Positions 34,480 through 41,817 of a DNA stretch of 64,000 nt are shown here, piece by piece (position 1 is the first letter of the stretch; the number at the start of each line of letters is the position of its first letter). The stretch is from Saccharothrix sp. (GTDB lineage: Bacteria > Actinomycetota > Actinomycetes > Mycobacteriales > Pseudonocardiaceae). The stretch covers positions 124,001 to 188,000 of the forward strand of contig NZ_JAPSLK010000004.1 in assembly GCF_031180885.1 (NCBI RefSeq). The letters run 5' to 3'. Under the pieces are notes generated by a model. It saw only the letters and a program-made list of their open reading frames with translations, did no database searches and was not told the origin of the DNA. Made by a program: the position numbers and the translations under genes.

Positions 34480-34751
34480 GAGGTCGTGTGGCGGCGGGCG
34501 CGGTCGACGTACGCGTCCGCGCAGCCCAGGTAGAGGAGGTCACCTGGGCGCGCGGCGTCGATCCGCGCCACCTCGGCGGTGAGCGCCTCCACCTGGGGCG
34601 CCACGGGGCTGCCGATCTCACGCGCGCCCAACGCGACGGCGGCGGGATCGATCCGCTCGACGGCTGCGTGCCACCGCGCCTCGTCGGCGGTCAGGTCGGC
34701 GGCCGGGGCTCCGGTCCGGACGGGGGCGAGCAGTCCACTGTCGCTGTTCAT
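34476..34751 (-). CDS. Unknown 91-residue protein coupled to hmo
   Basis: I do not recognise this family. The protein is soluble, with an N-terminal disordered stretch followed by two probable amphipathic helices (DEARWHAAVERIDPAAVALGAREIG and VAPQVEALTAEVARIDAA) and a short YLGCADAYVDRARRH tail containing its only Cys. It has a clear Shine-Dalgarno sequence (GAGGACCT) before the ATG at 34751 and overlaps the hmo start as ATGA. This suggests it is genuinely translated and stoichiometric with hmo. It could be a small accessory subunit or the remnant of a larger enzyme. Confidence 0.6.
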   Translation of the reverse strand: MNSDSGLLAPVRTGAPAADLTADEARWHAAVERIDPAAVALGAREIGSPVAPQVEALTAEVARIDAARPGDLLYLGCADAYVDRARRHTTS

Positions 34752-34757
34752 AGGTCC

Positions 34758-34990
34758 TCACGCGGGTCGGGGTGTGCTGCGGGCGGGCGGCGCGATGACG
34801 CGGGCGGCGGCCAGCACCGCCCACGCCATCGCGTCCACATCACCGAGGATGACGGAATCCACCGCGCACGGACGCCCGCCGCCGTCATCCAGTGGACGGA
34901 TTAGGTCGGGATGCCGTAGCCGAACCGCGCCGGATGCGGGCGGCCGTGGGTGTCGACGACGCGGTAAGGGCGAGTGGTGACGGCCAGTCC
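34758..34990 (-). pseudogene. C-terminal remnant of an FAD/NAD(P)-binding protein gene
   Basis: The minus strand encodes GLAVTTRPYRVVDTHGRPHP...FGYGIPT, then an in-frame TAA, then SVHWMTAAGVRAR in the same frame. After a one-base shift it continues VDSVILGDVDAMAWAVLAAARV to a stop at 34758. Read together this matches the tail of actinobacterial FAD/NAD(P)-binding proteins (GVPTExVHW...AAG...VDSV...DADA). So there is one nonsense and one frameshift change, and the upstream part is replaced by transposase sequence. Confidence 0.6.
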
Positions 34991-35093
34991 GCCGGTTTCC
35001 AGTTCGTCGCGCGGGATGGTCAGGCGGCGGTAGCCGGTCAGCCAGTAGATGGCGCGTTCGACGACCCAGCGGTGGCGACCGAGCCGTTGGGAC
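34987..35093 (-). mobile_element. IS5-type DDE transposase C-terminal remnant
   Basis: The minus strand reads SQRLGRHRWVVERAIYWLTGYRRLTIPRDE, which matches the conserved last helix-strand region of IS4/IS5-type transposases (RLGRHRWVVERTxxWLxxYRRL). No other transposase part, inverted repeat or target duplication is visible. It joins the FAD-protein remnant on one side and the start of the membrane protein gene on the other. It marks the right edge of the biosynthetic cluster. Confidence 0.65.
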
Positions 35094-36140
35094 TGGCTGC
35101 TCGCTCCGGTGGACGCGGCGATCCTCGCGATCGTGTGGGGCGTGAAGGGCCGGTATCGCAGCCGCGTCGGCGGTGACCGGACGCGCCCGATCACGGCGTG
35201 GTGGATGGCCAGCGCAGTGATCACACTGGGGCTCGACGTGCTGGAAAGCGTCGTGTTCCGGCGCCGGGCCGGTTTCGAGGCGAGCACGCTGTGGTTCGAC
35301 CTCGCAGTCGCGCCGCTCTACGTCGCAGCGCTCGCCATGGTGCTGGCCGCGACGTTCGACGCCGATCCCAGGGTGTTGACCAGCCGCCGGTTGCGTGCTC
35401 GCCGTCCGCAGGAGTGGGCACGGGTGCGGGCGGCGGTGCCGTTGTTGGCGGGCACGCTGGCAGCGTACTTCGCGACCACGTGGTGGGAGTTCCAACTGGT
35501 GGCCGGCGAGGGGATCGAGCCGGAGTTCTTCGCGCAGATGAGCCAGGTGATCGCGCTGCTGCTGGTTGCCCTGTGCATCGAAGTCGGCTTCTACCGCACC
35601 GCCGTGACCGATCCGACTCAGCGGCCCATGGCCGTCCTGGCGGTGTCGGTGTTGTGCGTCGGCGAGGTCATGGCGTTGTCGGCGCTGACGAAGAAGGGTG
35701 ACGAGATCTACGGCTGGCACATGTACGGGTCGTTCATCGCGACCGTCGAGGCGTGCCTGGTCGCGTTCGCCACGCTGACCTGGGTGCTGATCATCCGCCG
35801 CCCGGCCGAGGCCGCCGTGGAGCCGGCACCAGCTCCCTTGGTGGCGGGGTCGGCACGCCCGGCCGGTCGCGCTCCGGTGGGCGAGGCGTCTCGGACCGTC
35901 GCCGTCGGGTGCGGCCTCGGCTTCGCGGCGGCGTTGCTCGTCTGGCGAACCTGCGGCGCAGGCGGTGACCGAACAAGCCGACTGGCGACGTGGTCAGTCC
36001 CGGCTACGCTCGACCGCAGGCCCACCGGTTCAACCGGACAACTGGTTCACGTGCCCGCTGAGGGACCGGCCCCCGGTAGGCGGAGCGCTGGCGGCGGCAA
36101 AAGGGGGCGAGCACGGCGTGGGTTGCGCCGAGCGGCATGA
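35049..36140 (+). CDS. Multi-pass membrane protein of unknown function
   Basis: The protein (up to 363 residues) has six or seven hydrophobic segments, for example ITAWWMASAVITLGLDVL, LWFDLAVAPLYVAALAMVL, LLAGTLAAYFATTWWEF, MSQVIALLLVALCIEVGFY, PMAVLAVSVLCVGEVMAL and TVEACLVAFATLTWVLII. A polar, Arg- and Pro-rich C-terminal tail follows with another short hydrophobic patch. The first 14 codons from 35049 are antisense to the transposase remnant, so the native start was probably lost or is the in-frame GTG at 35109. It resembles multi-helix proteins found near XRE regulators in actinomycetes, but I cannot assign a function. Confidence 0.5.
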   Translation: MARSTTQRWRPSRWDWLLAPVDAAILAIVWGVKGRYRSRVGGDRTRPITAWWMASAVITLGLDVLESVVFRRRAGFEASTLWFDLAVAPLYVAALAMVLAATFDADPRVLTSRRLRARRPQEWARVRAAVPLLAGTLAAYFATTWWEFQLVAGEGIEPEFFAQMSQVIALLLVALCIEVGFYRTAVTDPTQRPMAVLAVSVLCVGEVMALSALTKKGDEIYGWHMYGSFIATVEACLVAFATLTWVLIIRRPAEAAVEPAPAPLVAGSARPAGRAPVGEASRTVAVGCGLGFAAALLVWRTCGAGGDRTSRLATWSVPATLDRRPTGSTGQLVHVPAEGPAPGRRSAGGGKRGRARRGLRRAA

Positions 36141-36191
36141 CATGGAGATGGTCGAAGGGCAGTATTCGCCGCCGACGTAGGGACGCACCGC

Positions 36192-36572
36192 ATGGAGGGT
36201 TTGCTCGTCGAGCCCCCGGACTCGGATCCGGGTGGCCGTGTCTTACCCAGCGACGTCACGCAGTGCCTCGACGGCGCCGGCAACTCCGCACACCTGGACG
36301 AACAGCTCGTCGGGTACATCCGCGAACGTGGCTTCGCCAACCCGGTCTGGGAGGCGTTCCGCACACGGCTTGTCGTGTACGGCCTCGGATTCGTTACACC
36401 GCTGATCGAGTCCGGTGCCATTTTCGCCTGGCGAGGGCCGCAGTCCGACGGATCCACCGGGGTAGGACGCGCAACTGGGCGACCCGGGTCGTTCACCGCC
36501 CGCCTCCGCCCGTCCGGAGGCCGTCATGGACGACGTGGCAACCCTGAACGTGCACGCCCACGCGGAGCGTGA
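36192..36572 (+). pseudogene. Possible fragment of a sigma-factor-like protein gene
   Basis: The reading frame encodes a protein-like N-terminal half (LVGYIRERGFANPVWEAFRTRL, then VVYGLGFVTPLIESGAIF) that recalls the start of an actinobacterial sigma-like family. After about residue 75 it turns into low-complexity Arg/Gly-rich sequence, as expected after a frameshift. I see no continuation in the other frames. The gap from 36573 to 36735 holds nothing else apart from a small hairpin. Confidence 0.3.
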
Positions 36573-36700
36573 CGGGTGCCGCGCGGCCTACCAGTCGAAG
36601 ACGGCAGACCGTCCAGATGAGGGCCGTCGGAGTCGAACAGCACGTAGGAACAGCCGGTGGCCTGGGCTGCTGGGATCTTCTCTGCACTGTGCAAGCCCGA

Positions 36701-36717
36701 CACACCTGGTCGGTGTG
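36701..36717 (-). terminator. Small hairpin after the WYL regulator gene
   Basis: CACACC (36701-36706) and GGTGTG (36712-36717) pair across a five-base loop, 19 bases beyond the stop of the minus-strand regulator. The stem is short and no T-run follows, so the call is tentative. Confidence 0.3.
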
Positions 36718-36735
36718 GTGCAGATGCTGAAGGAG

Positions 36736-37764
36736 TCAGCGTCTCACGTCTTGGCGGTCCGGGTCTTTGGCAAGGCCGGCAGGCGCCTCGGGTCGCGGGC
36801 TTCGTTCTGCCGGTTCTCGTTCTGCGGCTGCTGCGAGCTGTTCAGCCAATGCCTTGAGGGCATGCCTCAGCTCGGTGGGGTGGTGGATGGTGAAGGGCCA
36901 TTGCAGGGAGGCGAGGAGGTGGGCCATGCCGTCGAGGCGTTCGGCCCGTGCGCGCATGAGGACGCCCGTGGTGTCGGCGGTGAGGGTTGCCACCGAGCGG
37001 GGCAGTCGGCGGGCGATCTCGTCGACGGGGCCGTGGATGGTCACCTCGACTTGCCAGCGGTAGGGGACCTGCGCCAGGGCCGCGGTCAGGTGGGCGACGG
37101 CGTCGAAGTTCTCGGGGACGGTGAAGTCGCCGGCTTGGGGGGTGGCGGATTCGATGCGGTCGACGCGGAAGGTTCGCAGGGTGTTTCGGAGGTGGTCGTG
37201 GCCGACGAGGTACCACCGGCCGTTGTGGAAGACCACGCCGTAGGGGTCGACATCGCGTTCGGTGCTCTGCCGGCGCCACGACTGGTAGCCGATGTTGACC
37301 GTGGTGCGGCTGCGGGTGGCTTGGGCCAGGGCGAGCAGGATGCCGGTGCCTGGTGCCTGCCCGATCACAGTGTTGGCCGTGAAGGCGAGGGACTCGCGGA
37401 TGGCGGCGAGCGGTTCGCGCAGCGCTTGCGGCAGCACCCGCTCGATCTTCGCCAGAGCGCCCGCGGTGGCCACCGTGGTGCCCATCCCGACACGTTCTGC
37501 GGCGACCAGGCCCAGGACAACGGCGAGTGCCTCGTCGTTGGTGAGGACCAGCGGTGGCATTCGGTAACCGCGGGCCAGTCGATAGCCGCCATAGCGGCCG
37601 CGTTCTGCCTCCACGGGGACACCGAGGTCGCGCAGGTGAGCGGTGTATCGGCGCACGGTGCGGACATCGGTGCCGAGGCGTTTGGCCAATTCGGCTCCGC
37701 TGAGCGTGGGGTGGGACTGGAGCAGCTCCAGCAGCGTCAAGACGCGGGTGAGGGGATGCGACAC
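36736..37764 (-). CDS. HTH-WYL domain transcriptional regulator
   Basis: The 342-residue regulator has an N-terminal DeoR-type winged helix (RVLTLLELLQSHPTLSGAELAKRLGTDVRTVRRY), a WYL ligand-binding domain (DVDPYGVVFHNGRWYLVGHDH, then TFRVDRIESA) and a C-terminal WCX extension. It is divergent from the alpha/beta hydrolase gene with an 81-base gap, the classic arrangement for a repressor and its target. The GTG start lies five bases after a TAGGGT box, so its mRNA may be leaderless. WYL proteins sense small ligands or nucleic acids. Confidence 0.9.
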   Translation of the reverse strand: MSHPLTRVLTLLELLQSHPTLSGAELAKRLGTDVRTVRRYTAHLRDLGVPVEAERGRYGGYRLARGYRMPPLVLTNDEALAVVLGLVAAERVGMGTTVATAGALAKIERVLPQALREPLAAIRESLAFTANTVIGQAPGTGILLALAQATRSRTTVNIGYQSWRRQSTERDVDPYGVVFHNGRWYLVGHDHLRNTLRTFRVDRIESATPQAGDFTVPENFDAVAHLTAALAQVPYRWQVEVTIHGPVDEIARRLPRSVATLTADTTGVLMRARAERLDGMAHLLASLQWPFTIHHPTELRHALKALAEQLAAAAEREPAERSPRPEAPAGLAKDPDRQDVRR

Positions 37765-37769
37765 GGGTC

Positions 37770-37845
37770 ACCCTACATTTCAGGGCCGATTCTGTCCTGT
37801 ATTGAGTCTACGCTCCCGGCAGACACCACATCTCAGGGAGATCAC
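37770..37845. promoter_or_regulatory. Divergent promoter and inverted-repeat operator of the WYL regulator
   Basis: ATTTCAGG (37777-37784) and CCTGTATT (37796-37803) form an imperfect inverted repeat (6 of 8 bases) with an 11-base centre. The regulator promoter AGGACA (37798-37793 on the minus strand), 17-base spacer and TAGGGT (37775-37770) overlaps it, so binding there would block self-transcription. The hydrolase has a Shine-Dalgarno sequence (CAGGGAG) before its ATG and a possible TACGCT -10 box at 37809-37814. Confidence 0.4.
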
Positions 37846-38580
37846 ATGGCTACGTTCGTACTGGTTCCTGGCGCCTGGCTCGGGGGGTGGGCGTGGGACG
37901 AGACCGCTCGCGCTCTGCAGGAGCGCGGCCACACCGCGATAGCGGTGACGCTGACCGGCCTGGCTGAGCGCGCCGCGCTGGGCGGTCCCCAGACGGATCT
38001 GGACACCCACGTTCGCGACATCACCGATCTTGTCGAAGGGCGGGCTCTGCGCGGCGTCACGTTGGTGGCCCACAGTTACGCGGCCGCTCCGGTCACCGTG
38101 GCCGCGGGACGTCTCGGTGACCGGCTGGAGCGCGTGGTCTACGTGGACAGCGCCCCGTTCGCGGAGGGGATGTGCATGCTCGACCTCATGCCGCCGCACG
38201 TCGCCGACCAGTTGCGTGAGCAGGTCACCGCCTTCGGGGACGGCTGGCGGCTCGCGATGCCGCCGATCGACGTTCTCGGCCTGTCCAGCAGCCTCGACGG
38301 GCTCGACGAGGCCCAGCGGGAACGACTGCTCGCGCATGCCACGCCTCAGCCGTTCGGCACCTACACCCAGCGCCTCGCCGAGGCTGTCGCCCCCGGACCC
38401 GGAGTGGACCGTGTCGTGATCGCCTGCCACGACTTCAAGGGCCTGCTCGACGCCGGGATTCCGATGCTGACCTACCTGAACGAGCCGCCGTGGCGACGCT
38501 TCGACCTGCCCACGGGGCACTGGCCGATGCTCTCGGCCCCTGCCGAACTCGCCGACGTTCTCGACGCGGCCGTCTCCTGA
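37846..38580 (+). CDS. Alpha/beta hydrolase (salicylate-esterase / HNL-like family)
   Basis: The 244-residue hydrolase begins FVLVPGAWLGGWAWDETARAL, the signature of the small esterase family that includes plant methylesterases and bacterial relatives. The nucleophile elbow is VAHSYAA (Ser), and the catalytic His is in LPTGHWPMLSAP. It is probably controlled by the divergent WYL regulator and serves in breakdown or detoxification of an ester. Its substrate is unknown. Confidence 0.88.
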   Translation: MATFVLVPGAWLGGWAWDETARALQERGHTAIAVTLTGLAERAALGGPQTDLDTHVRDITDLVEGRALRGVTLVAHSYAAAPVTVAAGRLGDRLERVVYVDSAPFAEGMCMLDLMPPHVADQLREQVTAFGDGWRLAMPPIDVLGLSSSLDGLDEAQRERLLAHATPQPFGTYTQRLAEAVAPGPGVDRVVIACHDFKGLLDAGIPMLTYLNEPPWRRFDLPTGHWPMLSAPAELADVLDAAVS

Positions 38581-38623
38581 GCTGCCGAGCCGGCACAGCC
38601 ATGCTGACCAAGAACGCGTACGC

Positions 38624-38810
38624 ATGTCGCGAGCCAGCGCACAAGCTCTGGCGGGCGGGGTCAGGGAGGCCACAGCGGAGGCGGTGGTCCGGCGGGTCTT
38701 CGCCATCCAGGCCCAGGACACGACAGCGGCCGCCCTGGGCATCCGGATGGCGGCCCGGACCGCGGCGACCGAGTCGCGGTCGACGACGCCGAAGTGTCGC
38801 CGGCCCTGGG
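38624..38810 (+). pseudogene. Winged-helix (HTH_42-type) protein fragment
   Basis: The first ~45 codons encode ATAEAVVRRVFAIQAQDTTAAALGIRMAAR, which matches the N-terminus of winged-helix DNA-binding proteins (VVxxxxxVQAQDxxAAALGVRAR). Homology then breaks, with VAVDDAEVSPAL continuing briefly in another frame. The rest of the ~350-residue protein is absent. Bases 38811-38945 hold no recognisable gene. Confidence 0.45.
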
Positions 38811-38945
38811 GTAGCCCGTGCCGGAGCCACCCCAGGGCCACAAGGAGATCAAGCCGACCACACCCGACAGGGCCACGCCCACACCGATCGCCCGCCGACC
38901 CCGCGGCCGAACCGCACCCTGACCGGTTGACGTCGTTCGTCCCCA

Positions 38946-40778
38946 AAAAGTTGTTGTGTGACAACGGTGTTCTCGACGCCTTCACCGACGGCCGACTGCT
39001 GACCCGGGAACAGGACACGGTCACGATCACCCACGAGGTGCTGCTGAAAGCGTGGCCCCGGTTGCGCGGCTGGATCGACGAGGACCGCGCCGGCCACCTC
39101 GTCCGGCAGCGCTTGGAGGACGACGCGGCCGGTTGGGACACCGCGCACCGCGATCCCGCGTTGCTCTACCGGGGAGTTCGTCTGGAGGCGATTCAGACCG
39201 TCACCTCCGGTACGACGGCGGTCGCGCAGGACTTCCGCGCGGCCTCGATCAGGCAGGCCACCCGGACCCGGCGCCGCCGCTGGGCGGATCGCGCTTCTGT
39301 GCGTACTCACCCTCACCGCGGGCACCGCCGCGGGTGACGCTTTCCGGCAACGCGGCCAAACCCGAGCTGCTGTCGAGCAACTCGTCGCCAGCGACCTGAT
39401 CGGCAAAGCCCAGCGGCTGCGCAGCACGCCGGACGACCAGGAGGGCCACGCACTCGCCGCACAACTCGACGTCGTGGCATGGAACCTGCGGCAGAAGAAC
39501 CCGTCGGCCGACAGCTCCGCCGCCCACACCGGCCTGGTCATCGACGCCGCCACCACACTGCCGCTGGCCGACGACCTGATCACGGACCCGCTGAACACGG
39601 CCATCACCGTGCTCCTGGGACCCGACAACGACACCCTGGCCGTGGCGGTCAACGGTCGTGAATCCGCGGTCCAGCTCTGGGCGGTCGGCGCTTTCCCTCC
39701 CCGGGCGCTCAGCGTTGCCCTGCGGCACGAGCCCCTGGTGACGTCGATGGCGTTCAGCCCGAGTGGTCGCGTGCTCGCGGTGGCTTTCACCGATGCCGTG
39801 ACCCGCCTGTGGGACGTGTCGCACCCTGCCAGTCCCGTGCCGCTCGGAGTCGTTGACGACGACCGGGGCCTGTGCACTGTCTCCCACCTTCCTCCAGACC
39901 CGCCTTTGCCTCCGGCACCATGTGATCACTATGACGAGGTGGTGGCCTTCACCGACGACAACACGCTTGCCGTCGGACGCGTCGGTGACGGCCACGAGCG
40001 CACTCCGTCCGCTGGTCTGTGGGATGTGTCGAACCCGGTGAGACCTGAACCTCGCGCCACTCTCCGGTCTCCGGACGGCAAACCCGTGGGGACTCTCGCT
40101 GCGGACTCGCGACGCCGCCTCGTTCTCGCCGGTCGCGCACAGCGGTTCGGCCCGAAAGGCGAGGTGATCGATCCGGCCGTGGTGCAGCTGTGGACCGCAG
40201 CCGACCCGCGCGCACCAAGCCTGCTGGCACCGTTGCCGCTCTCGCTCGACCCCTACCTCCAGTCCGGGAACAAGATCAGGTTCAGCACCGGCGACTCGCT
40301 GGCGGCGATGACGAACCGCGAAGGCCGCGGCGTCATCGACCTGGTGGACTTGTCCCAGCCGGGCGAACCGCTGCGACGCGGGCACATCCCCACCACCACA
40401 GGGGTGATCAACTCCTATGGAGCCATCGATTACAGCCCCGACGGCCACGCGCTCGCCGTCGCCCACAACAACGACTGCTCGATCCGGCTGTGGGACGTCC
40501 GCCACCCAGGACTGCCGCGCAGCATCGGACAACCACTGACCGGGCACCGCACCAACATCATCTCGATCGACTACAGCGCAGACGGCGTGCTTCTCGTCAG
40601 CGCCGGCACCGCTGGAGCGAATCCGGTCGGCCTACCGGCCGTGAGCACGGTCCGGGTGTGGAACCTCGACCCGGACGAGAACGTTCGCCGGATCTGCGCC
40701 ACCACCACGTCGATCACCCCGCAGCAATGGTGAGAACACGTCCCAGGGCTCGAGTACGCCCCACCGTGCCACAGATGA
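38946..40778 (+). pseudogene. Decayed nSTAND-type WD40 protein gene
   Basis: The first part encodes DGRLLTREQDTVTITHEVLLKAWPRLRGWI and the region to RLEAIQTV, the end of an nSTAND NTPase module. Near 39285 the frame shifts by one and continues through a transmembrane stretch (ALLCVLTLTAGTAAG) and AVEQLVASDLIGKAQRL into a WD40-type propeller (repeats such as VTSMAFSPSGRVLAVAFTD, TRLWDVS, IRLWDVRHP). The frame stops with TGA at 40731-40733, but EHVPGLEYAPPC, the family's conserved tail, follows directly in the same frame. So the gene lacks its NTPase half, has a frameshift and has a late nonsense codon. Its 3' part is open from 39474 to 40733 and might still be translated. Confidence 0.7.
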
Positions 40779-40932
40779 TCACCAGGGTCCCGCCCGTGGT
40801 GGACGTGGCGTGCGCCGGCCTTCGCGCAAGACGCGGCGGGACGCGGCAGTGAGCCCGGTAGCCCTCGGTGTGGTTGAGGTCGGTGCGGGCCGACCGCAAC
40901 CGCTCGCCTGCGCGAGGAACCGGGAGTCGGTG

Positions 40933-41817
40933 TCACTTCGGGAGGGTGCCGAGCCAGATTTCGAGTCGGCCCGAGACTTGCTGGGCCACCACCATCCGGC
41001 CGCCGAGCCGGCGCACCACGGCGGTGTGTCCGGGGTCGGGGAGCCTGGTCGGGTGTTCCAGGTCCGTTGGGCCGAGTCGCGCCACCCACGCGGCGGGCGG
41101 TTCGTCGGTGTCGTCCACCGTCCACGTGAGCAGGTCGTCCACCAGGCCGAGGCGTCCGATGTGCAGGCCCCGCAAGGGGATCTGGCGTCGGGTGTCGGTG
41201 TCGGGCGACCAGATCTCCAGACCCGGCGGACGCGCCGCGAGCACCGCGCCGGAGCCCAGGAACGAGCCGGACGGGAGCGTGCGCTCCATCCGCGTGCCCG
41301 GCGTGACGCGCAGGAACCGCGTGTGTGCCGATGTCTGGCACAGCAGGTCGAGGCCGTCCGGTGCGGCGGTGGCCTGGAGGCTGTGCACCTCGTCGGCGAC
41401 CAGCAGTACGTGGTGTTCGGTGTCGGGCGTCGCGACCCGTACCGTCGTCGGCGCGTGTCCCGTGGCCAGCACCGCTCGCACCGGGTCGCCGTCCACCGGC
41501 ACCGGCCACGCCGCCACCTCGTGGTGCACGGCCAGCACGATCTCGGTGTCGGCGAGCACCACGGCGGCGAGGTCGCCCAGCCGCGCGCCCGCCACCACCG
41601 GGCCGTCGGGTCCCGCCGCCGCGCCCGACACCGACGCCAGCGGCAGCGGCGGGCGGATCTCCCAGGAGTCGTCATCGGACACGACGACGTGCTCGACGCC
41701 GGCGCGGTCCGGGCGCGCGGCGAAGACGTGCACGCTGTCGCCGACCCGCGTCAGGTGCGGGCGGCCGGTCACCGGGACGGCGGTGAGCGGCACGTACCGC
41801 CACGCCACCGGGGTCAC
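40933..41817 (-). CDS. Beta-propeller-like protein of unknown function
   Basis: The 294-residue protein consists of repeated four-strand units (for example LTRVGDSVHVFAARPDRAGVEHVVVSDDD, VVLADTEIVLAVHHEVAAWP, HHVLLVADEVHSL and PGLEIWSPDTDTRRQI). These resemble a propeller of the kind found in PQQ- or sialidase-like folds. No signal peptide or catalytic motif is seen. The GTG start overlaps the stop of the HEXXH protein gene as GTGA, so the two are translated together and may form a complex. The gap 40779-40932 holds nothing evident. Confidence 0.6.
   Translation of the reverse strand: MTPVAWRYVPLTAVPVTGRPHLTRVGDSVHVFAARPDRAGVEHVVVSDDDSWEIRPPLPLASVSGAAAGPDGPVVAGARLGDLAAVVLADTEIVLAVHHEVAAWPVPVDGDPVRAVLATGHAPTTVRVATPDTEHHVLLVADEVHSLQATAAPDGLDLLCQTSAHTRFLRVTPGTRMERTLPSGSFLGSGAVLAARPPGLEIWSPDTDTRRQIPLRGLHIGRLGLVDDLLTWTVDDTDEPPAAWVARLGPTDLEHPTRLPDPGHTAVVRRLGGRMVVAQQVSGRLEIWLGTLPK

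Noticed and set aside
34758..34862. A 34-residue peptide that could be taken for a precursor peptide
   Set aside because: Its sequence (VDSVILGDVDAMAWAVL...) is the tail of an FAD/NAD(P)-binding protein family, continued by remnants upstream, so it is part of a pseudogene.
39474..40733. Stand-alone intact WD40 protein
   Set aside because: Homology continues upstream in frame without a start and downstream beyond the stop, so it is the remaining part of a larger decayed gene, though translation from the GTG at 39474 cannot be excluded.
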